Of a stretch of 64,000 nucleotides of DNA, positions 9,055-17,830 are shown one piece after another; positions within the stretch are counted from its first letter, which is position 1, and the number at the start of each line of letters is the position of its first letter. The notes beneath the pieces were generated by a model, which was not told the origin of the DNA, did not search any database, and saw only the letters and a list, made by a program, of their open reading frames with translations. Location: contig NZ_JAQFIL010000001.1 in the NCBI RefSeq assembly GCF_029504655.1, positions 1,617,001-1,681,000 on the forward strand. The letters are read 5' to 3'. The stretch comes from Catalinimonas alkaloidigena (GTDB taxonomy: Bacteria; Bacteroidota; Bacteroidia; Cytophagales; Cyclobacteriaceae). Position numbers and translations under genes: made by a program.

Positions 9055-9765
9055 ATGATCAAAAGTGCCGAAACCAATGAAGAGATATTAGTCCAAATAG
9101 GTCGTGATCTCAAAGGTATGTTAGCCAGAATTCGTTCTTGTAACTATACTCTTTACAAAAATTTTGAAAAAGATCTGGATGAAGATAGCCGAAAGTTTTT
9201 TCAGACTATTGAAAGGGATTGCGATTCAATAAAAAGTATCATTCACAATATGATCTCAGTGGATTCCTGTTTTGACGATGATTATGAACAGGCACCTAAA
9301 ACTGTAGTACTCAATCATATCATAAAAAAAATAGTAGACGAGTTTCCTGCACAGACTTTTAAAGAGAAAAATATAAAGATTGTTTATGAAGATCTTGATG
9401 AGGAAATCTACATTTATATTGATGAGCAGGCAATCACTAAAGTACTTGAGCAGTTACTAACCAATGCTTGTAAATTCTCTTACACTGATGGTCAGGTAGT
9501 CGTCAAATTGGTAAAGTACGCTAATGTAGCTAATATCTCAGTATCTGATCAGGGAATAGGTATTCCAAAAAAACTGAGGCCATACATTTTTAATAAGTTT
9601 AGTAAGGCTACCAGAAGGGGCACAATGGGTGAGGAGTCAAGTGGCTTAGGCTTATATTTAGCCAAAAATATCATAGAGAGACACCAGGGGAGTATCTGGT
9701 ATGAGAGCCAGGAAGATAATGGGTCCAACTTTTTTATCAATCTTCCCTTACGTGACAGAATATAA
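9055..9765 (+). CDS. Histidine-kinase-like ATPase lacking the phospho-acceptor His
   Basis: The 236-residue soluble protein has a dimerisation-like helical hairpin (residues about 9-75) and a GHKL ATPase domain. The N box (LEQLLTNACKFS), G1 box (VSDQGIGIP), F box (FNKFSK) and G2 box (SSGLGLYLAK) are all intact. At the place where HisKA domains carry H-D-L-[RK]-x-P-L, this protein has R17-D-L-K-G-M-L: both the His and the Pro are missing. Autophosphorylation on the usual site therefore seems impossible. It may be a pseudokinase or an accessory ATPase for another kinase. No response regulator gene is adjacent. A terminator hairpin follows at 9782. Confidence 0.8.
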   Translation: MIKSAETNEEILVQIGRDLKGMLARIRSCNYTLYKNFEKDLDEDSRKFFQTIERDCDSIKSIIHNMISVDSCFDDDYEQAPKTVVLNHIIKKIVDEFPAQTFKEKNIKIVYEDLDEEIYIYIDEQAITKVLEQLLTNACKFSYTDGQVVVKLVKYANVANISVSDQGIGIPKKLRPYIFNKFSKATRRGTMGEESSGLGLYLAKNIIERHQGSIWYESQEDNGSNFFINLPLRDRI

Positions 9766-9781
9766 AAAACCAATTGAAGGG

Positions 9782-9808
9782 CTGTGAAATTTTCTCACAG
9801 ACTTTTTT
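9782..9808 (+). terminator. Rho-independent terminator after the ATPase gene
   Basis: A CTGTGA/TCACAG stem (9782-9787 and 9795-9800) is followed within two bases by a run of six T. It sits 17 bases after the stop codon. Confidence 0.65.
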
Positions 9809-9917
9809 GGTTGCTACCTCAGGGGATTAAGTTTGGTGGTCAAAAAATAATCAGCAGATTCTTGAATTCAACTTGTTTATTGTTTGTTTGAAAATAACTT
9901 GCAAAACAAAAATTCAG

Positions 9918-10598
9918 ATGAGCCCAAAAACCCTATTTTACCTATCTATTTTGTTGATCAATAGCACTTTTGTTGCTTGCTCTATAGACTCTGGAAAAAC
10001 AGAATCATCTTCCCTTCCATATTTAGGTAGGCATAATTATGTTGAAAAAACTATTAACGATCAGAGTGTGGTGGATACTATTTATCATCAGGTATCTGAT
10101 TTTCGCTTTGTGGATCAGGATAGTAGTGTTATTACACCCTCCACATTTGATGATAAAATCTATGTAGCTGATTTTTTCTTTACTTCTTGCCCTACTATCT
10201 GTCCAGTGATGAAGACACAAATGTTAAGAGTATATGAGGCATTCAAGGAAGAAGATGAAGTTGTACTTTTATCTCACACTATAGATCCTCAGCATGATAC
10301 CGTTGCACTATTACATGATTATGCTGAACGGCTGGGTGTATCAAGTGACAAATGGCATTTTGTGACCGGCGAGAAGGAAAAAATTTATGAGATGGGCCTC
10401 AATAGCTACATGGTCACTGCGATGGAAGATGATGAAGAACCAGGTGGCTTTATACATAGTGGTGCTTTTATTTTAGTAGACAAGGAGGGGCACGTTCGTG
10501 GAATGTATGATGGCACTAAAGAGGAAAAGGTAGATATCCTGATCAAAGACATGGAAAAATTACTAAATGAGTACCGCAATAAAGATAGAGGTGTCTAA
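9918..10598 (+). CDS. SCO1/SenC/PrrC-family copper chaperone lipoprotein
   Basis: The ATG at 9918 gives a lipoprotein signal peptide ending in FVAC (Cys21); the longer in-frame start at 9873 would place 15 residues before it. The mature protein has the thioredoxin-like SCO fold, with the copper-binding CxxxC in FFTSCPTICPVMK, the DPQHDT segment and the conserved His in GGFIHSGAFILVD. Family members deliver copper to the CuA centre of cytochrome c oxidase or act as thiol reductants. The next gene, five bases downstream, encodes a c-type cytochrome, so the pair probably serves respiratory electron transfer in the periplasm. Confidence 0.92.
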   Translation: MSPKTLFYLSILLINSTFVACSIDSGKTESSSLPYLGRHNYVEKTINDQSVVDTIYHQVSDFRFVDQDSSVITPSTFDDKIYVADFFFTSCPTICPVMKTQMLRVYEAFKEEDEVVLLSHTIDPQHDTVALLHDYAERLGVSSDKWHFVTGEKEKIYEMGLNSYMVTAMEDDEEPGGFIHSGAFILVDKEGHVRGMYDGTKEEKVDILIKDMEKLLNEYRNKDRGV

Positions 10599-10603
10599 CA
10601 TAT

Positions 10604-11062
10604 ATGGGTAAGAAGCATATCTTATTATTCCCTTTTCTCTTCGTTTTTCTAACTTTTATTGGTTGTGATAGTAACCATGAAAATGCAGCTATCAGGAACT
10701 TAAATAGTGTAGAAAAAATGCATTTCAAGCAATATATGGTTTATGGGCAGCAACTGTATACTCAGCACTGTAGTAATTGTCATCAAAATGATGGCAGTGG
10801 GTTAGAAATGTTAATACCACCTCTTGCCAGTTCAGATTACATGCTGGAGGATGTCGGTCGTACGGTTTGCCTGATTAAGTTTGGATTAGAGGGAAATATT
10901 GTGGTTAACGGAGATTCTTATAATCATAACATGCCTGCTAATACTGAACTTACAGATCTGGAAATAGCACAGATCACTACTTACATACTTAACTCCTGGG
11001 ACAATCAAAAAGGGTATGTTTCGGTGAAAGAAGTCACAGAGCACCTAAAAAGTTGTGAATAG
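10604..11062 (+). CDS. c-type cytochrome lipoprotein
   Basis: The 152-residue protein has a lipoprotein signal peptide (lipobox FIGC). It has a single heme c attachment motif, CSNCH, in HCSNCHQNDGSG and a likely distal Met in NHNMPANTELTD. This is the standard layout of a small class I cytochrome c. It is five bases downstream of the SCO1 gene and almost certainly co-transcribed. It is probably an electron carrier anchored in the periplasm. Confidence 0.9.
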   Translation: MGKKHILLFPFLFVFLTFIGCDSNHENAAIRNLNSVEKMHFKQYMVYGQQLYTQHCSNCHQNDGSGLEMLIPPLASSDYMLEDVGRTVCLIKFGLEGNIVVNGDSYNHNMPANTELTDLEIAQITTYILNSWDNQKGYVSVKEVTEHLKSCE

Positions 11063-11328
11063 CAAATAGCAATAATTGTAATTCCTAAAGATACAGTTTA
11101 ATTTTTATTATTTTGTTACAAGCTTTGAAGTACTATGCATCAACTTTTTATTATTAGCTTTAAACAACTAAATTGTATCTTATGAGAAAACAGACCTTGC
11201 AATTGTAAAAAATCAGCGTTTGCATTTATCCAGATTCATCAAACATATTAGCTTTTATACAATTCTAATATTACATGAAGGGTTACCTTATTGAGAGTTA
11301 TCGTATTAAATAATGAAGGCTTTTTGCA

Positions 11329-11868
11329 ATGAAGGATAGCGTTGTTCTTGAAAGAATAAGTAAAGGTGATGAAAAAGCCCTTGACTATTTGTATCGTAAG
11401 TACTATAAAATGATGACTAATATCATTCTTAAGAACAACGGTACAGAGCAAGAGGCAAAAGATATATATCAGGATGCGCTTGTTGTGTTTTGGCAAAAAG
11501 TGATTAGCAATCAACTAGTGCTTACTTCCAAAATCAGTACTTACTTGTATAGTGTTTGTCTGAATTTATGGAGGAAAGAGTTAGAAAGAAAAAGTAAGCT
11601 TTCAAATGAAGAAAAAGATGGGGTAGAATATCTGGACCAGGAAAGCGAAGAAAGAAGTTACATTATTCGTAATTGTATAGAACAATTGGGAGACACTTGT
11701 AAAAAAATATTAATGTATTACTACTTTGACGATATGTCAATGCAAGAAATCGCTGATAATTTGGGGTTAGCGAATACGGAAACCGCTAAGACAAAAAAAT
11801 ATAAATGTAAGAAGAGGCTTGATAGCCTCATTAAATCTAAGTATTCAGAAAGTGACTTTTTAGATTAA
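11329..11868 (+). CDS. RNA polymerase ECF sigma factor (sigma-2)
   Basis: The 179-residue protein has region 2 (EAKDIYQDALVVFWQKV and YLYSVCLNLWRKELER) and region 4 (LGDTCKKILMYYYFDDMSMQEI, then a helix-turn-helix ending KKYKCKKRL). It is clearly of the same ECF branch as the factor at 3186: both have the C-x-K-I-L, D-M-x-M-x-E-I and KYKCKK signatures. A membrane protein gene follows after four bases and is its likely regulator. Confidence 0.92.
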   Translation: MKDSVVLERISKGDEKALDYLYRKYYKMMTNIILKNNGTEQEAKDIYQDALVVFWQKVISNQLVLTSKISTYLYSVCLNLWRKELERKSKLSNEEKDGVEYLDQESEERSYIIRNCIEQLGDTCKKILMYYYFDDMSMQEIADNLGLANTETAKTKKYKCKKRLDSLIKSKYSESDFLD

Positions 11869-11872
11869 GCCT

Positions 11873-12799
11873 ATGAAAGACTTTATCTATTCGGATAAAT
11901 TTGATAATTACCTTAAGGGTAAGTTGTCTAAAAATGAGAAAATTGCTATCGAGGATGACATCCATCAGGATCCTCTTCTTCGTAGTGAAGTGAAATTACA
12001 ACAAGACATTTACAAGTCTCTTGGCGAGGCACGTCGCTCGTATCTCAAAAGCAGGTTGGACCAGGTAACTCTACATACCAATGTATGGTATGAATTTACA
12101 GGTATCCAGTTTGCAGCTGTACTTACATCTTTAATTTTTCTTACCGGTGGTGGATATTATCTCTATCAATATTCTAAGGAAGTTGAACCAGAAATATCTC
12201 TAGTAGAAATTGAGGTGCCTAAGCAAAATTCTTTAATTCCTTCAGGTAATATTAGCCCAGATCTTCCCATTGTTGATTTTAGGGACGAAGAACCTGACGA
12301 GCATACACTGTCTGCTTCATCAGAAAATGATTTTATACAACCTGAGGTTGAAGATTTAAATGAAAGTAATGAAAAGTCTGAAATAGCACTCACTGAGGAT
12401 AAAGCTGATGTAGAATTGCCGAACTTAGTTAGACCTGAAGTTCTTAATAGTTTTAATGATGAATCTCAGAATATTGATTACGAAGATTTTGAGGCTCCGG
12501 ATAAAACTTTATTACAGGCAACTGAATATTCAAATGCTGACGTTGAGATAGAAACGCTATTGGATAGCAAGTATAATTTTCATTACCAATTATATAATAA
12601 CAAACTTTATCTTCATGGCAATTTTGAAGGTGTTCCTTATAGAGTTATTGCATTGAATCAAGAAGAAAAAAAGAAAAAGCTGTTCTTAAATTATAATGGA
12701 GCTTTTTACAAACTTAAACTCGATCAAAAGGAAGTAGCTTTGCTTGAAGCAATTCAAGATAGTACTGTCATTAAAGCTTTAACTAAGATTAGCAAATAA
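11873..12799 (+). CDS. Single-pass membrane protein, putative anti-sigma partner of sigma-2
   Basis: The 308-residue protein starts with a cytoplasmic head (FDNYLKGKLSKNEKIAIEDD, residues 10-29). This head parallels the protein encoded at 3790: both read Y-L-x-G-K-[ML]-[ST] followed by N/D-E-K/Q. A transmembrane helix at about 78-99 precedes an acidic low-complexity extracytoplasmic region (residues 105-220, rich in E, D, S and P). A small C-terminal domain of about 75 residues (YNFHYQLYNNKLYLHGNF) completes it. No TPR units are seen, unlike the paralogous locus. Anti-sigma function is inferred from the four-base spacing to the sigma gene. Confidence 0.65.
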   Translation: MKDFIYSDKFDNYLKGKLSKNEKIAIEDDIHQDPLLRSEVKLQQDIYKSLGEARRSYLKSRLDQVTLHTNVWYEFTGIQFAAVLTSLIFLTGGGYYLYQYSKEVEPEISLVEIEVPKQNSLIPSGNISPDLPIVDFRDEEPDEHTLSASSENDFIQPEVEDLNESNEKSEIALTEDKADVELPNLVRPEVLNSFNDESQNIDYEDFEAPDKTLLQATEYSNADVEIETLLDSKYNFHYQLYNNKLYLHGNFEGVPYRVIALNQEEKKKKLFLNYNGAFYKLKLDQKEVALLEAIQDSTVIKALTKISK

Positions 12800-12836
12800 T
12801 CAAATTCTCCTTTGACTTGTAGCTTTCAGCCTAGGC

Positions 12837-13418
12837 TTAATTTCCCTTAAATTTCTCTTGTTGATTTAAACCGTTAGGTTTGACATCTCTAATCCTAAAA
12901 ATCTTGAATAAGGTTTTTACTAGAATTTTCAGGTCTAGTATAAATGATTGGTTTTGAATATACCATATGTCATAAGTAAATCGCTTTTTCCAATCAATTG
13001 TGTTTCTTCCGTTTATTTGTGCCCATCCGGTGATACCAGGCTTAACGTTGTGCCTTTGCTGTTGATAAAGATTATATAGAGGCAGATATTCCATCAACAA
13101 TGGACGTGGGCCTACCATTGACATCTCACCTTTGAGTACATTAAAAAGCTGAGGTAGTTCATCTATTGAAAAAGTACGTAATAACCTTCCAAAACACCTC
13201 AGAAAACGAAAATTAGCTACTTCATCTTCTTTAAATAATGTTTTCAACTTATACAAGGTAAAAGGAATACCTAAATGCCCGGGTCTTTTCTGCCTAAAAA
13301 AAGGGTAAGAACCCGATAGTATAAATATGAGTATGCTGGCAAGCATAATACATGGTGCAGCAAGAATAAGCGCAAAGGATGCTACAAGTATATCAAATGT
13401 TCGCTTGCCAGTATACAT
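12837..13418 (-). CDS. Undecaprenyl-phosphate sugar phosphotransferase (small PglC-type phosphoglycosyl transferase)
   Basis: The 193-residue protein has the compact bacterial sugar transferase fold. A membrane re-entrant N-terminal helix (residues about 8-33) is followed by YKLKTL, the catalytic Asp-Glu in FSIDELPQLFNV, GEMSMVGPRPLL and the terminal VKPGITGWAQINGRN signature. Such enzymes start polysaccharide or glycoprotein glycan assembly by moving a sugar phosphate onto undecaprenyl phosphate at the inner membrane. No glycosyltransferase, flippase or polymerase genes are adjacent, so it is an orphan here. It lies 15 bases downstream of the SerB-SerA fusion, on the same strand. Confidence 0.92.
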   Translation of the reverse strand: MYTGKRTFDILVASFALILAAPCIMLASILIFILSGSYPFFRQKRPGHLGIPFTLYKLKTLFKEDEVANFRFLRCFGRLLRTFSIDELPQLFNVLKGEMSMVGPRPLLMEYLPLYNLYQQQRHNVKPGITGWAQINGRNTIDWKKRFTYDIWYIQNQSFILDLKILVKTLFKIFRIRDVKPNGLNQQEKFKGN

Positions 13419-13432
13419 ATAAGGTTGAAACT

Positions 13433-15325
13433 CTAATAAAGCACTCTAAACCTGATAGTATTATCTATACTTTTAAGCGCCTGAATTACAGCATCATCGT
13501 ATGCTTTGTCAATATCAATGATCACATAGCCAATGGTTTCATTTGTTTTTAAATACTGACCAACAACATTGATATTATGCTCTGCAAGTATATTACTGAT
13601 TTTAGCAAGTACTCCGGGTACATTCATATGGATATGCATCAGGCGGTGTGCATTTTGAAGTAGAGGAAGTTGTAAATTAGGGAAATTCACACTGTTGGTA
13701 GTACTTCCGGTATTTACATACTCCATAATCTTATTAGGCACAAAGTCTGCAATATTCTCCTGTGCTTCAAGTGTGCTTCCGCCAACGTGTGGAGAGAGTA
13801 TTACATTGGGAAGCCCTCTTAGTTCAGAAATAAATTCTTCATCATTACTTTTAGGTTCTTCGGGAAATACATCTATCGCTGCTCCTCTTATTTTGCCATT
13901 TTCAATATTTTCCTTAAGGGCTTCAATGTCTACTACTGAACCACGGCTAAGATTTAAAAGAATCATGCCATCTTTCATTTGCCTGAATGCATAAGCATCA
14001 ATGATTTTTTTGTTGGAAGCGCGTCCATCTACATGCAGGGTAACAACGTCTACTAGGCCTAGCAGCTCCTCCATACTGTTGCATTTTGTAGCATTTCCCA
14101 ATGCCAACTTTTCAATAAGATCATAGTAGTAGACATCCATTCCTAAATTCTCAGCCAAAACGGATAGTTGCGCTCCAATACTACCGTACCCTATAATTCC
14201 CAGTTTTTTACCTCTGACTTCATTGCTGTTAGAAGCAGACTTTAGCCACTTACCTTGGTGCATTCCCATACTTTTGTCATGGAAGCCACGCATCAGGAAG
14301 ATGATTTCAGCGATAGCCATTTCTACCACTGAACGAGTATTACTGTAAGGAGCATTGAAGACAGCGACCCCTTTCTTCTGACAGGCAACAAGGTCAATTT
14401 GATTGGTACCAATGCAAAATGCTCCTAATGCTATAAGTCGGTTTGCATTTTCCAATACCTTCTCTGTCACATGTGTTTTGGAACGGATGCCCAAAATGGA
14501 AACATTCTTGATTCGCTCAGCCAATTCTTCTTCGTCCATGGCGGCCGGGTGTATCTCTACATTATATCCTTCTTCACGAAGCTTTTTCTCTGCGTCGGGA
14601 TGGATATTTTCAAGTAATAGTACGTTAATTCTATTTTTGGGATAGGAAATTGCAGTATTCATTTTGTTCAGGTATAAAAATTCGTCAAGTGAAGGTGTAA
14701 TGTGATCAGCCTTTTCCAAAATGCTTTGTCTTTCAATATTTTCAGTAAAGGCATAAAATTTATTGGCAAAACCGGCAGCTTTAATCTTATAATCATTGTA
14801 GCCATCCCCAATGACATATACATCTCCGTGAAGATCAAGGCTTTTGATGATCTGTGACTTTCCATCGTCCCCAGATAATAGATTATTCTGGTCGTAGCCT
14901 ACGATGTTGCCTTCTTCATCAAATTCAAACTCATTGGCAAAGACATGTGGCTCCTTTATGCCGTACTCTTTTACAATAGGTACGATAAAGCTTTTAAAGC
15001 CATTGGAGATGATGTAAATGTTGTCTGAATAAGTTTCAAAAAATTCACGGTTACGCTTAAAAGATACCGACACATTTTCCCTGAGATAATCTATCAAAGG
15101 GGTAAGATGTTCCTTGTGGGCATTAAGCAAAGCAAGCCTCTTTTCCAGAGACTCGCGGAAAGAAAGGTTGCCTTCCATGCAAGTATTGGTAATATCCTGC
15201 ACCTGCTTTAGAATATTATCTTTCTCAGGATTACCCTTGAGTGAAATTTCACATAGGATATCTAATGCTTCTACCTTGGTAAAAGTACTGTCAAAATCAA
15301 AGACAAAATACTTATCTGACTTCAT
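13433..15325 (-). CDS. serA: SerB-SerA fusion: HAD phosphoserine phosphatase-like domain plus D-3-phosphoglycerate dehydrogenase
   Basis: The 630-residue protein joins two steps of serine synthesis. Residues 1 to about 215 form a HAD phosphatase with motif I FDFDSTFTKVEALD, motif II IISNGF and motif IV GDGYNDYKI, as in phosphoserine phosphatase. Residues about 225-540 form a D-isomer 2-hydroxyacid dehydrogenase, with the NAD site LGIIGYGSIGAQ, RGSVVD, a catalytic Arg/Glu region and the active-site His in LSPHVGGST. A C-terminal ACT domain (about 555-630, MHIHMNVPGVLAKIS) is the usual serine sensor of E. coli-type SerA. The intermediate SerC step is not in this protein. Both catalytic motif sets look intact. 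Confidence 0.9.
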   Translation of the reverse strand: MKSDKYFVFDFDSTFTKVEALDILCEISLKGNPEKDNILKQVQDITNTCMEGNLSFRESLEKRLALLNAHKEHLTPLIDYLRENVSVSFKRNREFFETYSDNIYIISNGFKSFIVPIVKEYGIKEPHVFANEFEFDEEGNIVGYDQNNLLSGDDGKSQIIKSLDLHGDVYVIGDGYNDYKIKAAGFANKFYAFTENIERQSILEKADHITPSLDEFLYLNKMNTAISYPKNRINVLLLENIHPDAEKKLREEGYNVEIHPAAMDEEELAERIKNVSILGIRSKTHVTEKVLENANRLIALGAFCIGTNQIDLVACQKKGVAVFNAPYSNTRSVVEMAIAEIIFLMRGFHDKSMGMHQGKWLKSASNSNEVRGKKLGIIGYGSIGAQLSVLAENLGMDVYYYDLIEKLALGNATKCNSMEELLGLVDVVTLHVDGRASNKKIIDAYAFRQMKDGMILLNLSRGSVVDIEALKENIENGKIRGAAIDVFPEEPKSNDEEFISELRGLPNVILSPHVGGSTLEAQENIADFVPNKIMEYVNTGSTTNSVNFPNLQLPLLQNAHRLMHIHMNVPGVLAKISNILAEHNINVVGQYLKTNETIGYVIIDIDKAYDDAVIQALKSIDNTIRFRVLY

Positions 15326-15331
15326 GTAAAT

Positions 15332-16252
15332 TTAGTTTGCTAGTCCTTTTTCTTTTTTTATTGATACAGATAATTCCCCGCTCTTCACGTGCAGATCACG
15401 TTGAGAATAGGGTATTTCAATATGATATTGCCTAAACTTGGCAAAGATCGCGTAATAAAGCTGGCTCTTTAGATACTCAGGGCGCTGTACAAATTGGGTA
15501 GTCCAGACCATTAAGTTGAAATTCAGTGAACTGTCTCCAAATTTATCAAACCAGACTTCAGGGGTGGGGCTTTTCAGCACCCCTTCATTTTCCAGCATTA
15601 CCTCTAGCAGCAAAGCTTTTACTTTTTCAGGATCTTCCTTATGAGCAACACCTACCGGAAACCTGAAGCGTATTCTTCGGTCGTTATGACTCCAGTTGAT
15701 TACTGAAGAAGAAATGAATTCTGAATTGGGTACGATGATAGAGATATTGTCATTGGTCACCACTGTAGTGGAGCGTGCTGAGATGTCAACCACATCACCA
15801 TTGACACCGGCCACTTCAATACGGTCACCTACTTTGATGGGGCGTTCAAATAGTATGATAAGGCCGGATATAAAGTTGTTGACAATATTCTGAAGACCAA
15901 AACCAATTCCAACACCGAGCGCCCCAAACAATACAGTAATTGCAGTTAGGTCAACACCCGCAGCATTAATGATGACGTACAATCCCAGTACAATCAGGAT
16001 GTAGCGTGTAATGGTGCCAATAGATTGCCTTATACCTATGTCCAGATTGTAGCGGGCAAGTATCCGGTTGACCAGTAGTTTGTTAAACTTGTCAGTAAGG
16101 AAAAAGAGCAGAAAAACAAAAAGGAAGAACTGGAAGAGCGACCAGATACTAATAGGTACACCTGCAAACTTAGTAAAATCATAGGTAAAGACGCTAAGTA
16201 CTTTCAGTACTGTTTCCTTGATCTCGTTCCAAAAATTAACAATCTGTTCCAT
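15332..16252 (-). CDS. MscS-family small-conductance mechanosensitive channel
   Basis: The protein has three predicted membrane helices. The pore-lining TM3 is glycine/alanine rich (TVLFGALGVGIGFGLQNIVNN), followed by FISGLIILFERPIKVGDRIEV, the hallmark of the MscS family, and by the beta domain and the cytoplasmic alpha/beta domain (FDKFGDSSLNFNLMVW). It would open under membrane tension to release osmolytes. I chose the ATG at 16252 (MEQIVNFW), preceded by AAAGGG; an ATG at 16273 is possible. A second, divergent MscS homologue lies at 42232. Confidence 0.93.
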   Translation of the reverse strand: MEQIVNFWNEIKETVLKVLSVFTYDFTKFAGVPISIWSLFQFFLFVFLLFFLTDKFNKLLVNRILARYNLDIGIRQSIGTITRYILIVLGLYVIINAAGVDLTAITVLFGALGVGIGFGLQNIVNNFISGLIILFERPIKVGDRIEVAGVNGDVVDISARSTTVVTNDNISIIVPNSEFISSSVINWSHNDRRIRFRFPVGVAHKEDPEKVKALLLEVMLENEGVLKSPTPEVWFDKFGDSSLNFNLMVWTTQFVQRPEYLKSQLYYAIFAKFRQYHIEIPYSQRDLHVKSGELSVSIKKEKGLAN

Positions 16253-16276
16253 GCCCTTTAAGCTAACAAGCATCAA

Positions 16277-17112
16277 AGTTACATAAAGGATACATAAAAT
16301 AAAGTAGCTGCACCGTATTTGTTGAGAAGTGTATCCTGAAGCAAGTTCAGCTTTAATTTTGAATCTGACGGGCCTTATTACAGCACGGATGAGCGTGTAC
16401 TTTAATGTTCTTAGGATAGTCTCTAAATTTGGACAAAGTCCCGGACATATGTCTGATTTCCTTTCTGAATAGTCAGCTTATTTATTGAAAACCACCCCTG
16501 AAAAAGTTCAAACAAGATAAAATCAGACATCCTATACCTAGATAGTAAGCATCATTTTAAAAATAGCACTAAGCAATTGAGAAAATTCTTGGAGACTTTT
16601 GGCAAATGATTTCAAGAGCTTAAATAGCTTTTCTGCAAAGCCGTAATTATTCTCTCTCATTAAGCACATAAAGGCTTCATAAAGACTTTACGCCTTGGAA
16701 TCCTTCCGCCAGGTCCTTTAATCATTGGGAAAATTAAGGAGGTGGGGCAGACCTCATACTAAGTTTTTACTAAAAGTAGTTATGTCGTACTGAGCGGGTC
16801 ATTTACCCTTAGGGGTGACAAAACATTTTGGTTCCTAGAGACTCCACTGCGTTACAGAATTACGCTGAAATTTTAGCTTAATTGTTTGGCCCAGGTGCTT
16901 TTGAACTGTATGTTGACAAAGGAAGAGCCCAAGAATGATATCTTAAGCTTGTTTTCAACGCCCAATCTGGTATACAGCCAGGTCAGAAGAAGAAGACATG
17001 AGCAGACTTTTGAGCAGGTCTACTAAGCACCAGAAATTGTGCCTGTGCTGCCAGTAGTTTGTAAATTGGAAAAGACCACCGGGACTGACAGCAACAGGAC
17101 TTCAGTTTTTTT
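16277..17112. other. 836-bp intergenic region with no recognised gene
   Basis: All frames are interrupted and none shows a family signature. The stretch at about 16980-17100 reads on the minus strand as protein-like fragments (for example GGLFQFTNYWQHRHNF) without a start, so it could be the remains of a decayed gene or mobile element. I could not identify it. No tRNA-like cloverleaf was noticed. Confidence 0.35.
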
Positions 17113-17733
17113 CTAGAAGTCAACGCTTCCATTGGGCTGTACTACATACTGAAAAGTAAAGTGTCCGCTTTCAGGGCGCGTTTCTAAACTGGCAAACGCT
17201 TCTGTAGTAGTATCAGGATTACCTTCGTAGTAGCTGATAATTTCTAGCTTGGCATAGTTGCCTTCTACCGTTTTCAGCAGGATGATCTTACCAGGAATTG
17301 GCAAAATAGCATGTGCTGGGTTGCCAGTAGTTCCTGTATAGTTATACCAGCCATTACCACCGCCAGAAGGAATTGCCAGAGACTCTTCGTTATCGGTAGC
17401 GTATCCACTGCTGGGTGCAGCGTCTATTTTCTCAAAGACACCATATAAGATCTGGGCACCGCCTTCACCAGGACCGGAAATGCCGCTGTTGGTGATGATT
17501 GATGTACCATCAAAAGCCAGGTCCCATCGCGTACCGACGGAGTCTGATTTGCTTAGCTGCTGACCGCTTTCCAGGTCATAAAAAGCATAGCCCTCGGCTT
17601 CATATACATCAGTAGCAGTTTGTACTTCCAATGTTACATCGGGAGCAGGCTCATCGCTATCTTCTTCGCAGGCCGTAAACAGGCTCAGGGCTAATAAAAG
17701 TATTAAGTAAAAGTTGTGGGTTTTGTGAAACAT
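17113..17733 (-). CDS. hmuY: HmuY-family heme-binding lipoprotein
   Basis: A lipoprotein signal peptide ends at LFTAC. The 206-residue product follows the HmuY pattern: YAFYDLESGQQL, then WDLAFDGTSIITNSG, then GNGWYNYTG, then ILPIPGKIILLKTVEGNYAKLEIISYYEG. HmuY proteins are outer-surface hemophore-like lipoproteins that capture heme, often stripping it from host proteins, and pass it to the TonB-dependent receptor HmuR. Here hmuY lies 97 bases downstream of the receptor gene, as the last gene of the heme operon, rather than upstream of hmuR as in Porphyromonas. Confidence 0.88.
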   Translation of the reverse strand: MFHKTHNFYLILLLALSLFTACEEDSDEPAPDVTLEVQTATDVYEAEGYAFYDLESGQQLSKSDSVGTRWDLAFDGTSIITNSGISGPGEGGAQILYGVFEKIDAAPSSGYATDNEESLAIPSGGGNGWYNYTGTTGNPAHAILPIPGKIILLKTVEGNYAKLEIISYYEGNPDTTTEAFASLETRPESGHFTFQYVVQPNGSVDF

Positions 17734-17830
17734 GATGGTTAAAAGTTAATTATGGTTAAATATTTTATACAGGACATAGCTGTTCTTTTAATAGGTGTAT
17801 ATTGCTCTTGAATATGCATTGACTAGCTTA

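Noticed and set aside
12837..13418. Part of an exopolysaccharide cluster
   Set aside because: The phosphoglycosyl transferase has no glycosyltransferase, Wzx, Wzy or Wza gene nearby in the window.
16277..17112. tRNA or structured RNA in the long gap
   Set aside because: No T-arm (GGTTCRA) or acceptor pairing could be found by eye.
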